Shown in pieces: positions 1-8,379 of a stretch of DNA of 64,000 nt (positions are counted from its first letter, which is position 1; the number at the start of each line of letters is the position of its first letter). The stretch comes from Arthrobacter sp. (lineage in GTDB: Bacteria; Actinomycetota; Actinomycetes; Actinomycetales; Micrococcaceae). The position numbers were made by a program, and so were the translations under genes. The notes below the pieces were generated by a model. It made no database searches and was not told the origin of the DNA. It saw only the letters and a list, made by a program, of their open reading frames with translations. The stretch lies in the NCBI GenBank assembly GCA_023264815.1, contig JAHFUZ010000009.1:62001-126000 (forward strand). Direction: 5' to 3'.

Positions 1-577
1 TGATGCCGCTGGTCAGCGTGACCGCGCGGGCTGCGCCGGGGCGGGACTGCAGGAGCTTGCGGGCCATGAGCGCCACGCACGTGTAGACGGTTCCGGCCAA
101 CAGGACAAAGGTCAGTCCCAGCAGTCCGGACTGGACCGGCAGCGGGAGTGCGGCGTCCGGGCTGACGAACTGCGGCACCAGCGCCACAAAGAAGAGCAGG
201 CCCTTGGGGTTGATGCCGCTGGTGCCCATGCCCTGCAGGAAGATCCGGAGCTGGTTGGCGGGTTTCGCTGCGGCGTCTGCCGCGCTGAAGGAGGCACCGC
301 GCCAGGAGCGGAGGGTGCTGATGCCCAGCCAGAGGAGGTACCCTGCGCCGGCCACGGTGAGCCAGCCGAGGAGGCCCGGCAGGCCGGCGAGAAGTGCCGC
401 GAGGCCGGCTGCCATCAGCAGGGTGTGCAGGACGTAGCCGCCGCAGAGTCCGGCCACGGCCGGGACAAAGCTCCGCTGCCGGAGCCCGGCGCTGATGGAG
501 TACGCCCAGTCGACGCCAGGGGTGCAGGCGAGGGCGGCAGCCACCAGCACAAAGGCGAAAAACAACTGCGGGTTCAT
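1..577 (-). CDS. LysE/RhtB family amino-acid exporter (3' end cut by window edge)
   Basis: Reading the minus strand from ATG at 577 gives 192 residues open to base 1 with no stop, so the gene continues beyond the window. The protein starts MNPQLFFAFVLVAAALACTP and has the LysE hallmarks: an N-terminal hydrophobic helix ending in a C-T-P-G-V-D segment, several further membrane helices and a central G-x-N-P-K-G-L-L-F-F motif near residue 120. The family exports basic or neutral amino acids and related metabolites through the inner membrane. An AGGAG ribosome site lies about 7 nt before the ATG. It is divergent from an Lrp-type regulator at 681, the classic LysE/LysG-like or Lrp arrangement, so that regulator probably controls it. 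The exported substrate cannot be read from the sequence. Confidence 0.9.
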   Translation of the reverse strand, partial: MNPQLFFAFVLVAAALACTPGVDWAYSISAGLRQRSFVPAVAGLCGGYVLHTLLMAAGLAALLAGLPGLLGWLTVAGAGYLLWLGISTLRSWRGASFSAADAAAKPANQLRIFLQGMGTSGINPKGLLFFVALVPQFVSPDAALPLPVQSGLLGLTFVLLAGTVYTCVALMARKLLQSRPGAARAVTLTSGI

Positions 578-601
578 GGCGGGCTCCTGTCAACGGCTAC
601 A

Positions 602-680
602 GCACAAACCCTATGGACTTTCCGGCCATAAGTGCTTACCAATTTCTCCCAAGATCGCCACAGGTTGGTAAGATTTGTGC
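602..680. promoter_or_regulatory. Divergent lysE/lrp promoter with inverted repeats
   Basis: Two nested inverted repeats lie between the divergent genes: CTTACCAA (635-642) with TTGGTAAG (665-672), and GCACAAA (602-608) with TTTGTGC (674-680). Each outer arm directly follows a -10-like hexamer: TAAGAT (669-674) reading rightward into lrp and TAGGGT (613-608) reading leftward into lysE. The lrp -10 ends 6 nt before GTG 681, so that transcript is probably leaderless. The inner right arm overlaps the lrp -10, consistent with Lrp autorepression and control of the exporter. Function is inferred; the repeats themselves are direct observations. Confidence 0.6.
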
Positions 681-1136
681 GTGATTGACCATATTGACAG
701 GAATATCTTGCGGCACCTCAAAGAGGATGGCCGAATGACTGCCACGGCGTTGGCTGCCAAGGTGGGCCTGACCGTTGCCCCGTGCCACCGGAGGCTGCGC
801 GACCTGGAGGCCTCGGGCGTGATCCGCGGCTACAAGGCGGACATCGATCCCGCTGCCGTGGGACTGGGCTTCGAAGCGATTGTTTTTGTCACCCTGCGCC
901 AGGTGGACCGCTCCACCATGGAGATCTTCGAGAACCGGGTGGCGGAGAACCCCAACATCGTGGAGGCGCAGCGGCTCTTCGGCTCACCGGACTACCTGCT
1001 GAAGGTCATCGCAGAGGACCTTCCGGCCTACCAGCGCTTCTACGACGCCGAGCTCACGTCCCTGCCCGGCGTGGAGCGGCTCACGTCCACGCTGGTGATG
1101 AAGAACCTCAAGTCGAACGCGGGCCCACCCGTTTAG
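681..1136 (+). CDS. Lrp/AsnC family transcriptional regulator
   Basis: The 151-residue product opens (V)IDHIDRNILRHLKEDGR, the standard start of an Lrp/AsnC DNA-binding domain (winged HTH, about residues 3-60). The C-terminal half (about 65-145) is the RAM/AsnC ligand-binding ferredoxin-like fold, with a typical GSPDYLLKV strand. GTG 681 is preferred over TTG 675 because the -10 hexamer TAAGAT (669-674) lies exactly 6 nt before it, a geometry that recurs in this window. It is divergent from a LysE exporter, so its effector is likely an amino acid exported by that protein. The 3' end overlaps the convergent next gene by 4 bp. Confidence 0.9.
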   Translation: MIDHIDRNILRHLKEDGRMTATALAAKVGLTVAPCHRRLRDLEASGVIRGYKADIDPAAVGLGFEAIVFVTLRQVDRSTMEIFENRVAENPNIVEAQRLFGSPDYLLKVIAEDLPAYQRFYDAELTSLPGVERLTSTLVMKNLKSNAGPPV

Positions 1137-1600
1137 GGCTTGAGCAGCCCGGTGGTGCGGTAGGGGATCACTTCGCGCAGGAACATGCTGGTGGACGTGC
1201 GCACAATGCCAGGGCACAGGCGGATTTCTTCCGAGACGCGGTAGAGGTCGTCCGGGCTTTTGGCCACCACCCGGATGATGAGGTCTGTGTCGCCGGCCGG
1301 AGCGTGGCATTCCAGGACTTCGGGAATCTCGCGTAGCGCCGCGATGGCGTCGTTAAGGCGGCTTTGGTCCAGTTCCGCACTGACGGCTGCGGCAACGCCA
1401 CGGCCCAGGGCGGACGGCAGGACACGGCTGCTGTTGGGCCGGAGGGCTCCCGAGGCCGTCATCCGCTCGAGCCGCGACTGCACCGTGCCGCGGGCCAGGC
1501 CAAGCCGCTGCGCCAGCACCATGATGGGAATCCGGGGGTCGTCGTCCAGGGCATAGAGGATCCGCTTGTCCGTGGCGTCCAATTGCTGCAATCTGATCAT
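1133..1600 (-). CDS. Lrp/AsnC family transcriptional regulator (second copy)
   Basis: This encodes a 155-residue regulator with the Lrp signature QQLDATDKRILYALDDDPR, then the HTH (LAQRLGLARGTVQSRLERM, about residues 24-42) and a C-terminal RAM domain containing the GDTDLIIRV strand. ATG 1600 has AGGAA only 3 nt upstream. TTG 1588, giving MQQLDATDKR, has better spacing to the same Shine-Dalgarno and is an alternative start. An upstream in-frame extension to 1666 exists but precedes the usual Lrp N-terminus. It is not closely similar to the Lrp at 681 outside family motifs. Its target is unknown: the next upstream gene is a tRNA-modification enzyme, and no transporter is adjacent. Confidence 0.87.
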   Translation of the reverse strand: MIRLQQLDATDKRILYALDDDPRIPIMVLAQRLGLARGTVQSRLERMTASGALRPNSSRVLPSALGRGVAAAVSAELDQSRLNDAIAALREIPEVLECHAPAGDTDLIIRVVAKSPDDLYRVSEEIRLCPGIVRTSTSMFLREVIPYRTTGLLKP

Positions 1601-1930
1601 TTCCTGTCGATATTCCGGCGATTCGTTAGTCAGGCTGATCAACGTGGCACCTGCTGGTTGTGCCAACTGTATGTGTTCTGCTCAAATTATGGCAACGAGG
1701 GAAGAGGCTACCGCCGAATCCCGCTGGCTACAGGCACCCGGCACACCACCCGGCACCTCGATCCGCCTCCCGCAAGGAGGCCGCCGCTGATTGACACTTG
1801 TTCACACCACGGTCATTCTGCAGACAAACACGGCAAGGGCCCCTGAACTCCCGGGCGTCGAAACTTCGGCGTCATCGGTAGCTGAGGGGCTCTTGTGTTT
1901 AAGCAACGTCGACCGGATTAGGGTTGCTTC
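1601..1930. other. Intergenic region between lrp and gluQ
   Basis: This 330-bp stretch has no well-supported gene. A 33-codon plus-strand frame (1689-1790, starting MATREEATAES and ending LPQGGRR) has no ribosome site and no recognisable homology; it could be a leader peptide or chance. The right end holds the gluQ promoter: TAGGGT (1919-1924) lies 6 nt before the gluQ ATG. The left end must contain the promoter of the second Lrp gene. No clear terminator or operator palindrome was seen. Confidence 0.4.
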
Positions 1931-2851
1931 ATGACTCCCGCCGGCCGCTTTGCCCCCAGCCCCTCCGGTGAGCTGCACGTAGGCAACCTCCGCACCGCCG
2001 TCCTCGCCTGGCTGTTTGCCCGCTCCACCGGCAGGGACTTCCTGCTGCGCGTGGAGGACCTGGACCGCGCGCGTGCCGGCGCCGAGGCGGAACAGCTCCG
2101 CGATCTGGCAGCCATCGGCGTAACCTGGGACGGCGCCGTCGTGCATCAGACTGACCGCGGTGAACTGTACCGCGACGCCATCCAACAGCTCACGTCCGCG
2201 GGCCTGACCTATGAGTGCTTCTGCACCCGCCGCGAAATCCAGGAGGCACCGTCCGCCCCGCATGCACCGCAGGGTGCCTATCCCGGGACGTGCCGCAACC
2301 TTGACCCCGCGGAACTGGAGGTCAAACGCTCCCTGCGGCCGGCGGCCATCAGGTTGCGCGCCGGAGTTGGCGAGTACACCGTGAACGACGTGCTGCACGG
2401 GGACTTCACCGGCGTGGTGGACGATTTTGTCCTGCGCCGCAACGACGGAGTGACCGCCTATAACCTGGCCGTGGTGGTGGATGATGCCGCACAAGGCATC
2501 GACCAGGTGGTCCGCGGAGATGACCTGTTGCCGTCCACGCCCCGCCAGGCGTACCTCGCCTCACTTCTGCATATTCCGGTTCCGGAATATGCTCATGTGC
2601 CGCTGGTAGTGAATTCCGACGGCGCCCGGCTGGCAAAGCGCGATGGCGCCGTGACACTGGGCGACCTTTCCCGCGCGGGAGTCGCCGCGGCCGAGGTCCG
2701 TGACCTGATCCTTCGGTCCCTGGGCCTGCCGGCGGGGACCCTCGAGCAGGCCCTTTCCGGGTTCACTCCCGGCAGCCTCCCGCGCGAACCCTGGGTCTGG
2801 CGGGGCGTGGGTGTGGAACGCGGCAGCCAGGGCGGCCGCTCCGGCGCGTAG
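1931..2851 (+). CDS. gluQRS: Glutamyl-Q tRNA(Asp) synthetase
   Basis: This 306-residue class I synthetase-like protein lacks an anticodon-binding domain. It activates glutamate and attaches it to the queuosine base of tRNA(Asp). The HIGH-type motif is seen in FAPSPSGELHVGN (about residues 7-19) and the KMSKS-type motif as LAKRDGA near residue 237. The zinc site C-x-C...Y-x3-C typical of the YadB family is present (CFC about 98-100, then YPGTC). Length (about 300) separates it from full GltX (about 480-500). A TAGGGT -10 sits 6 nt before the ATG and there is no Shine-Dalgarno, so translation is probably leaderless. Confidence 0.93.
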   Translation: MTPAGRFAPSPSGELHVGNLRTAVLAWLFARSTGRDFLLRVEDLDRARAGAEAEQLRDLAAIGVTWDGAVVHQTDRGELYRDAIQQLTSAGLTYECFCTRREIQEAPSAPHAPQGAYPGTCRNLDPAELEVKRSLRPAAIRLRAGVGEYTVNDVLHGDFTGVVDDFVLRRNDGVTAYNLAVVVDDAAQGIDQVVRGDDLLPSTPRQAYLASLLHIPVPEYAHVPLVVNSDGARLAKRDGAVTLGDLSRAGVAAAEVRDLILRSLGLPAGTLEQALSGFTPGSLPREPWVWRGVGVERGSQGGRSGA

Positions 2852-2860
2852 GCTGGAGCC

Positions 2861-3466
2861 ATGTCGGATCCAGAGTTCACTGAAGCAGCATTTCCCCAAC
2901 CGCGGTTCACCGTTGAGACTGCGAGGGTCCTGGCCGAAGTGGCCCACAACCGGCAGAAGGACAAGCTCAAGCGGCCCTACCGTGACCATGTCCTGGCTGT
3001 GGGGGACGCCCTGGCCGATTTCGACGACGATATCCGGATCGCCGGGTACCTGCATGACATCGCGGAGGACACGCCCATTACCCGGCAGGCGCTGCTGGAC
3101 ATGGGTGTTTCCGAGCGGGCCGTGGACATCATCGAGCGGGTCACCATCCGGCTGCACGACAACCCCGATGATTACCAGGACGGCATCCGCTTCATTGCCG
3201 AGGACCACGACGCCGCCCTCGTGAAGATCGCGGACAACGCGCACAATTCCCTGCCCGAGCGGGTCAAGGCGCTGGCGGAGAAATGGCCGGACAAGCCCCC
3301 TGTCACCAAATACCGGGACGCCCGGCCGGTGCTCTACGCCGCCGTGGAGGAGGAAGAAGTCCGGAAGATCCTGGCCCGGGTGAACCCGTGGCTGCTGGAG
3401 GAGCTGGATGACAGGTTGGACGAGGAAGACCAGACCGACTACGGGACCCTGTCCTACGAGTCCTAG
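2861..3466 (+). CDS. HD-domain phosphohydrolase, SpoT/Mesh1-like
   Basis: This 201-residue protein has an HD metal-dependent phosphohydrolase core: a first His in YRDHVLAVGD (about residue 46), the HD pair in GYLHDIAEDTP (about 66-67) and the last Asp in VKIADNAHNS (about 126). The spacing and the ED dipeptide after HD match the ppGpp-hydrolase (SpoT/Mesh1) branch, so a nucleotide pyrophosphate or similar substrate is plausible but not shown. No synthetase or TGS domain is present. It starts 9 bp after gluQRS. The TAGGCT (2849-2854) overlapping the gluQ stop lies 6 nt before its ATG, so it may also have its own promoter. Confidence 0.85.
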   Translation: MSDPEFTEAAFPQPRFTVETARVLAEVAHNRQKDKLKRPYRDHVLAVGDALADFDDDIRIAGYLHDIAEDTPITRQALLDMGVSERAVDIIERVTIRLHDNPDDYQDGIRFIAEDHDAALVKIADNAHNSLPERVKALAEKWPDKPPVTKYRDARPVLYAAVEEEEVRKILARVNPWLLEELDDRLDEEDQTDYGTLSYES

Positions 3467-3525
3467 CGGACGCCCTTCCAGAGGTCCCGCTCCACTGCGT
3501 CACCCTGCCAAGGCCTAGATCCTCC

Positions 3526-4842
3526 CTAGACCCGGCCGAGGGCGTCGATGTCCTCGAGGAAGTCCTGGTGGACCTCGGCGCTGACGGTGGTCCGGGTTTC
3601 CCCGATGGCGTCCAGGTAGTCCTGGGTGGAGGGCCCTTTCCGCACCGCCTCCCGAACGGAAACGCTGCCGCCGGAAGCCGCGCCGCCGTCGTCGTACACT
3701 GCTTTCTCCAGGGCACGCTGGGAGGCGCTGCGGGCGGCGTACTCGATGTCGGCGGGGGAGAAGCCTTGTGTCCGCTCCACGAGGAGTTCAACATCCGCCG
3801 CATCCACCACGGCGGCCGGGATGAAGCGCTGCCACATGGCTTCGCGGGCCTGGCGGTCGGGCAGGCCGATGGGGATGACGTAGTCGAACCGGCCGTGCCG
3901 CAGGAAGGCGGTGTCCAGGGCTCGGATGAAGTTCGTGGCGCACACCAGCAGGCGGCCGGGCTGTTCGCGGAAGGCCGGGATGATCTTCAGCAGTTCGTTG
4001 GTGACGCCCTGCAGCGGCGAGGGCGGGTCCCCGGCCCGCTGGGATGCGATCTCTTCCACCTCGTCGATAAACACCACGCAGTGCTCCAGCTCGGCGATTT
4101 CCAGGAACGTTTCGCGCAGCGCGCCCGCCAGGCCCTTGGGGTCCGCGGCGAGCCGGGACGGGAATACCTCCACGAACGGCCACTCCAGCCGGGAGGCAAT
4201 GGCCTTGGCGAACGTGGTTTTGCCGGTCCCCGGGGGCCCGAACAGCACCACGGCCCGCGGCGGCACCACACCGTATTCGTCGGCAAGGTCGGCCTCCGCG
4301 AGCGGCAGGACCAAGCGCCGCTCCAGGAGCTCCTTTTCCTTCCGCATGCCTGCCACGTTTTCCCACAGGTCCCGGGCCAGGATCCGGCCACCCAGCTGGC
4401 CGAGCGCGTCGAGCTCCTGGCGTTGCACGGGGATGGTCCGTTCGAAGTAGCGCAGGTTCTTCTTGAGTGCGAAGCCGCGGCTGAGGAACGCCTCCACCCT
4501 GGTTTCGGCTTCCGGCATCAGCGCCGAGAGCTTGTTCAGGCCGTGCGGAGCCATCCGGTTTTCGACGGCGGCGAGCAGCGACGTGCCGATTCCGCGGCCG
4601 CGGTACTCCGGCAGCGTGGCGAGGAAAACGATCCAGCCCTGGTCATGGGCCGCGCGTCCCACGGCGGCGCCCACCACCATGTCACCCTGCACGGCAACCA
4701 CCGCGTGGTCCTTTTCGCAGGACGCCAGGACTTCGGAGAGGGCATACACGGGCTCAACGTCGGAGGCCTTGAGGGTCTCCCACAGGTGCAGGATCCCGTC
4801 CAGGTCGGCCGAGTGGAAATCCCTGATCCGCCAGTTGGTCAT
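3526..4842 (-). CDS. GNAT acetyltransferase fused to an AAA+ ATPase
   Basis: The 438-residue product has two clear parts. Residues 1-135 are a GNAT N-acetyltransferase with the acetyl-CoA motif RGRGIG (81-86) after the LATLPEY strand. Residues 150-435 are a classical AAA+ ATPase: Walker A GPPGTGKTT (202-210), Walker B VVFIDEVEE (256-264), sensor-1 CATN (301-304) and a candidate arginine finger in FLRHGRFD (313-320). The ATPase resembles FtsH/CDC48-type unfoldases but has no protease or membrane segment. Acetyl-CoA-dependent modification coupled to remodelling of the same target is an inference; no substrate is known. It stands alone on the minus strand, convergent with the HD gene. Confidence 0.88.
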   Translation of the reverse strand: MTNWRIRDFHSADLDGILHLWETLKASDVEPVYALSEVLASCEKDHAVVAVQGDMVVGAAVGRAAHDQGWIVFLATLPEYRGRGIGTSLLAAVENRMAPHGLNKLSALMPEAETRVEAFLSRGFALKKNLRYFERTIPVQRQELDALGQLGGRILARDLWENVAGMRKEKELLERRLVLPLAEADLADEYGVVPPRAVVLFGPPGTGKTTFAKAIASRLEWPFVEVFPSRLAADPKGLAGALRETFLEIAELEHCVVFIDEVEEIASQRAGDPPSPLQGVTNELLKIIPAFREQPGRLLVCATNFIRALDTAFLRHGRFDYVIPIGLPDRQAREAMWQRFIPAAVVDAADVELLVERTQGFSPADIEYAARSASQRALEKAVYDDGGAASGGSVSVREAVRKGPSTQDYLDAIGETRTTVSAEVHQDFLEDIDALGRV

Positions 4843-5008
4843 GCCGTGTCTCCCGGGGTGGTTCGTCGTTGAACTGCAGGTCGGTGAATGTTCAGTGCAG
4901 CGCCGTGGGGCACTCTGCTGAGCATAGGCGATCTGCCCGCGACAAAGGGTTGCGGGAACGTTGCGTTACATGGCGGCCGCTGTACGCGGCGGGTCAGGCG
5001 GGGGCGGG

Positions 5009-5257
5009 TCAGACTTTGATCGGGACCGGGTGCACCTCATCGGCGGGGTGGCCTGCACGTTCATGGATGCGCCGTACGGCATCCGCCGAAGGCGCCTCGG
5101 ACAGGCAGTAGACCAGCCCTGACTCGGGATCGGCCCAGGCGGATTTGAAGTCGACCTTCTCGTCCTCCTGGATGGCGAGATCGGCGTTGTGGGCCTCCCG
5201 GAGGGCCTCCTGGGTGATTCCAACCATGTTGCGATGAACATCCATGAATTCCGGCAT
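5009..5257 (-). CDS. DUF4242 small protein (SCO4226-like)
   Basis: This 82-residue single-domain protein starts MPEFMDVHRNMVGITQEAL and ends with EVHPVPIKV. The DVHR opening, a central alpha segment and the GLVYCLSEAPSADAVRRIHERAGHPADEV segment are diagnostic of DUF4242, a ferredoxin-like fold; the Streptomyces member SCO4226 binds nickel. AAGGAG about 10 nt before the ATG at 5257 supports this start. The gene stands alone, upstream of the GNAT-AAA+ gene and downstream of the ansP terminator. No specific role can be assigned. Confidence 0.8.
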   Translation of the reverse strand: MPEFMDVHRNMVGITQEALREAHNADLAIQEDEKVDFKSAWADPESGLVYCLSEAPSADAVRRIHERAGHPADEVHPVPIKV

Positions 5258-5357
5258 GGTGCCACAACTCCTTAACTCGGTTTCGCCGTTGAGACAGCAG
5301 GATGCGCCCGACGTTAGACCCGGCGCCAACCTGCCGTCAAGGGGATTTTGAAAGTAC

Positions 5358-5405
5358 GACGGCGGCACCCGGGTTCCGCGGAAACAGAACCCGGGTGCCG
5401 CCGTC
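5358..5405 (-). terminator. Hairpin terminator of the asparagine operon
   Basis: There is a perfect 19-bp stem (5358-5376 with 5387-5405, GC-rich, arms beginning GACGGCGGCACCC) around a 10-nt loop, starting 16 bp after the ansP stop. The minus-strand sequence after the stem has only a short T run (GTACTTTC), so it is a strong hairpin but not a classical U-tract terminator, as is usual in actinobacteria. Confidence 0.75.
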
Positions 5406-5421
5406 GGGCGTACCTGGCGCC

Positions 5422-6942
5422 TTACTTCTTGAAGGTCTCGGCAGGCGGGTTGGCCACTACCGGAGCAGTGCCGGTGAAGCCCTCGCGGGCCGCCGCGATT
5501 TCGCGGATGCGGTGGCGGCAGGCGTACCAGCCGGCCACCATCAGGGCGGACGCGATGGCGGTCACCAGCATGGTGAGCGGGGAGTCGATGAAGACCATCA
5601 CCAGCACGCCCACCAGGAACAGCAGCGAGAGGTAGCCGGTGTACGGGGCGCCGAACATCCGGAACGACGGACGCTCCAGCCAGCCCTTGTCCGCCCAGCG
5701 CTTGAGCTGGATCTGGCAGAGCACAATGGTTGCCCAGGTCATGATGATGCCCACGGAGGCGATGTTCAGCACGATCTCGAAGGCCTGTGCCGGCACCAGG
5801 TAGTTCAGCGGGACGCCCAGCAGGGACACTCCGGCGGTGATGGCAATGCCGCCGTAGGGGACACCGGCCTTGTTCATCCGGCTCGCAAACTTGGGGGCAG
5901 ACCCGTTCACGGACATGGATCGAAGTATACGCCCGGTGGAATATAGGCCGGCATTCAGCGAGGAGAGGGCTGCGGTGAGCACCACGAGGTTCATGATGAC
6001 GTCCACACCCTGGATGCCGATGGAGCCGAAGAAGGTCACAAACGGGCTGACGCCCTTCTGGTAGGACGTGTACGGCAGCAGCAGCGCGAGCAGGATGACG
6101 GAGCCAACGTAGAAAACGGCGATGCGGAAGACTACCGAGTTGATGGCCTTGGGCATGATCTTTTCCGGGTTCTCGGTCTCGCCGGCCGCGGTGCCCACCA
6201 GCTCGATCGAGGCGTAGGCGAACAGGACGCCCTGCATCAGGATGATCATGGGGAGCAGGCCGTTGGGGAACACGCCGCCGTTGTCCGTCAGGAGGCTCAG
6301 GCCAACCTGCTGGCCATCCACCGGGGTGCCGAAGATGACAAAGTAGGTGCCGACGACCAGGAAGATGACCAGGGCGGCGACCTTGATCAGGGCGAACCAG
6401 AATTCCATTTCGCCGAAGACCTTGACCGAGACGAGGTTCAGGGCGAGGACCACGACGAGGGCGATCAGTGCCCAGGCCCATTGCGGGACGGCTGCCATCC
6501 AGGGGATGTAGTTGCCGAAGAAGTTCATGTAGAGCGCGGCGGCGGTGATGTCCACGATGGTGGTGGTGGCCCAGTTGATCCAGTAGAACCAGCCGGAGAC
6601 GAACGCGGCTTTTTCGCCGAAGAATTCGCGGGCGTAGGAAACGAACGAGCCTGACGAGGGGCGGTGCAGGACCAGTTCGCCCAGGGCGCGCAGGATCAGG
6701 AATGCGAAGAAGCCGCAGACGGCGTAGGCGATGACCAGGGACGGGCCCGCGGCGTTGAGCCGGCCGCCGGCGCCGAGGAACAGGCCGGTGCCGATCGCGC
6801 CGCCGATGGCGATCATCTGGATCTGCCGGGGCTTCAGGTTCTTGTGGTAGCCCTTGTCCTCGGCATGCAGGGCGGTTTCGGAGGCGTGCGCGTGGCCGCC
6901 GTCGATGACGTGGTCGGGAAGGGAGGTGGGGGTATTGGTCAT
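5422..6942 (-). CDS. ansP: L-asparagine/aspartate permease, APC superfamily
   Basis: This 506-residue amino-acid permease has about 12 hydrophobic segments. The amino-acid permease signature is clear: [20 protein letters not shown] at about residues 35-54, and [15 protein letters not shown] in the central loop. The sequence is of the AnsP/GabP (AAT) type. It is the last gene of a minus-strand operon with aspartase and asparaginase, which points to asparagine or aspartate as the substrate. The gap to aspA is 9 bp. A 19-bp stem hairpin follows the stop. GABA or another AAT substrate cannot be excluded from sequence alone. Confidence 0.88.
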   Translation of the reverse strand: MTNTPTSLPDHVIDGGHAHASETALHAEDKGYHKNLKPRQIQMIAIGGAIGTGLFLGAGGRLNAAGPSLVIAYAVCGFFAFLILRALGELVLHRPSSGSFVSYAREFFGEKAAFVSGWFYWINWATTTIVDITAAALYMNFFGNYIPWMAAVPQWAWALIALVVVLALNLVSVKVFGEMEFWFALIKVAALVIFLVVGTYFVIFGTPVDGQQVGLSLLTDNGGVFPNGLLPMIILMQGVLFAYASIELVGTAAGETENPEKIMPKAINSVVFRIAVFYVGSVILLALLLPYTSYQKGVSPFVTFFGSIGIQGVDVIMNLVVLTAALSSLNAGLYSTGRILRSMSVNGSAPKFASRMNKAGVPYGGIAITAGVSLLGVPLNYLVPAQAFEIVLNIASVGIIMTWATIVLCQIQLKRWADKGWLERPSFRMFGAPYTGYLSLLFLVGVLVMVFIDSPLTMLVTAIASALMVAGWYACRHRIREIAAAREGFTGTAPVVANPPAETFKK

Positions 6943-6951
6943 GAGTGTGCC

Positions 6952-8373
6952 TTACTTGCTGAGGTTGGCCAGGCGTTCGGGGCTGAGGAGTTCCTGGAGC
7001 TGCGCGGAGGTGAGGAGCCCGTGTTCCAGGACAAGTTCCGCAACGCCCTTGCCGGTGGCGAGTGCCTCCTGGGCGATGGCCGTGGCGGTGGCGTAGCCCA
7101 GGTGGGGATTGAGGGCGGTGACCAGGCCGATGGACTGTTCCACCGTGCGGCGGAGGTGTTCGGTGTTGGCGGTGATGCCCCGGATGCAGCGTGCCGTAAG
7201 GGTGCGGCAGGCGGCTTCGAGGTGCGAGATGCTCTTGTGGAGGCTGTGGACAATGATGGGTTCGAAGGCGTTGAGCTGGAGCTGCCCGGCTTCGGCGGCC
7301 ATGGTGATGGTGACGTCGTTGCCGATGACCTCGTAGGCCACCTGGCTGACCACTTCCGGGATCACCGGGTTGATCTTGCCGGGCATGATGGAGGAGCCGG
7401 ACTGGACGGCCGGCAGGTTGATTTCGCCGAAGCCGGCGCGCGGGCCGGAGGAGAGCAGGCGGAGGTCGTTGCAGGTCTTGGACAGCTTCACGGCCACCCG
7501 CTTCAGCACGCCGGACAGGTGGACAAAGGCGCCCACGTCCTGGGTGGCTTCGATGAGGTCAGGGGCTGTTACCAGGGGGAGCCCGGTGATCGCGGCCAGG
7601 TGCCGGCAGGCTGCCTCGGCGTAGCCGGCGTGGGCGTTCAGCCCGGTGCCGATGGCCGTGGCGCCGAGGTTGATCTCGTGGATGAGCAGCTGGGCTTCGG
7701 CGAGCCGGAGCCGGTCCTCGCCGATGGTGATGGCATAGGTGCCGAATTCCTGGCCCAGGGTCATGGGAACGGCGTCCTGCAGCTGGGTGCGGCCCATCTT
7801 CACTATCGTGCGGAATTCCAGGGCCTTCGCGGCGCAGGCTTCCTCCAGCTCGGCCAGGGCGGCCAGCAGTTCCCGCGCGGCGAAAATGGTGCCCAGCTTC
7901 ACCGCCGTGGGGTACACGTCATTGGTGGACTGGCTGAGGTTGACGTGGTCGTTGGGGTGCAGGCGGGCGTAGTCGCCTTTGGGGTGGCCGAGGATTTCCA
8001 GGGCCCGGTTGGCGATCACCTCGTTGGCGTTCATGTTCGACGACGTTCCGGCACCGCCCTGGATGACGTCCACCACGAACTGGTCGGCAAACCGGCCGTC
8101 CAGGATGTCGCGGCAGGCCAGTTCGATCGCATCGGCGCGTTCTGCATCCAGCAGGCCAAGCTCCCGGTTCGTGCGGGCGGCTGCGAGCTTGACCGCGGCC
8201 AGGCCGCGGACCAGGTGCATGTTGGAGGACAGCTTCTGGCCCGTGATGGGAAAGTTTTCCACGGCGCGGAGGGTGTGGACGCCCCAATAGGCGTTGGCGG
8301 GGATGTCGCGGTCGCCGAGCAGGTCGTGGTCGGAGCGGGTCAGTGCGGGGGCGGTGGTATCGACGGAGGTCAT
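6952..8373 (-). CDS. aspA: Aspartate ammonia-lyase (aspartase)
   Basis: This 473-residue member of the fumarase/aspartase superfamily converts L-aspartate to fumarate and ammonia. The superfamily signature GSSIMPGKINPV is at about residues 326-337, with the catalytic Ser in the S-loop. GGAGTSSNMNANEVIANRA (106-124) and the threonine/serine-rich NLSQSTNDVYPT segment (145-156) bind the substrate carboxylates. Length and the G-x-T-x-x-N motif favour aspartase over fumarase, and the asparaginase (6 bp upstream) and permease context agrees. It completes the path from asparagine through aspartate to fumarate. Confidence 0.92.
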   Translation of the reverse strand: MTSVDTTAPALTRSDHDLLGDRDIPANAYWGVHTLRAVENFPITGQKLSSNMHLVRGLAAVKLAAARTNRELGLLDAERADAIELACRDILDGRFADQFVVDVIQGGAGTSSNMNANEVIANRALEILGHPKGDYARLHPNDHVNLSQSTNDVYPTAVKLGTIFAARELLAALAELEEACAAKALEFRTIVKMGRTQLQDAVPMTLGQEFGTYAITIGEDRLRLAEAQLLIHEINLGATAIGTGLNAHAGYAEAACRHLAAITGLPLVTAPDLIEATQDVGAFVHLSGVLKRVAVKLSKTCNDLRLLSSGPRAGFGEINLPAVQSGSSIMPGKINPVIPEVVSQVAYEVIGNDVTITMAAEAGQLQLNAFEPIIVHSLHKSISHLEAACRTLTARCIRGITANTEHLRRTVEQSIGLVTALNPHLGYATATAIAQEALATGKGVAELVLEHGLLTSAQLQELLSPERLANLSK

Positions 8374-8379
8374 GTGTCC

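Noticed and set aside
1689..1790. Possible 33-codon gene
   Set aside because: There is no ribosome site, promoter at the right distance or recognisable homology. It is kept only as a note in the intergenic entry.
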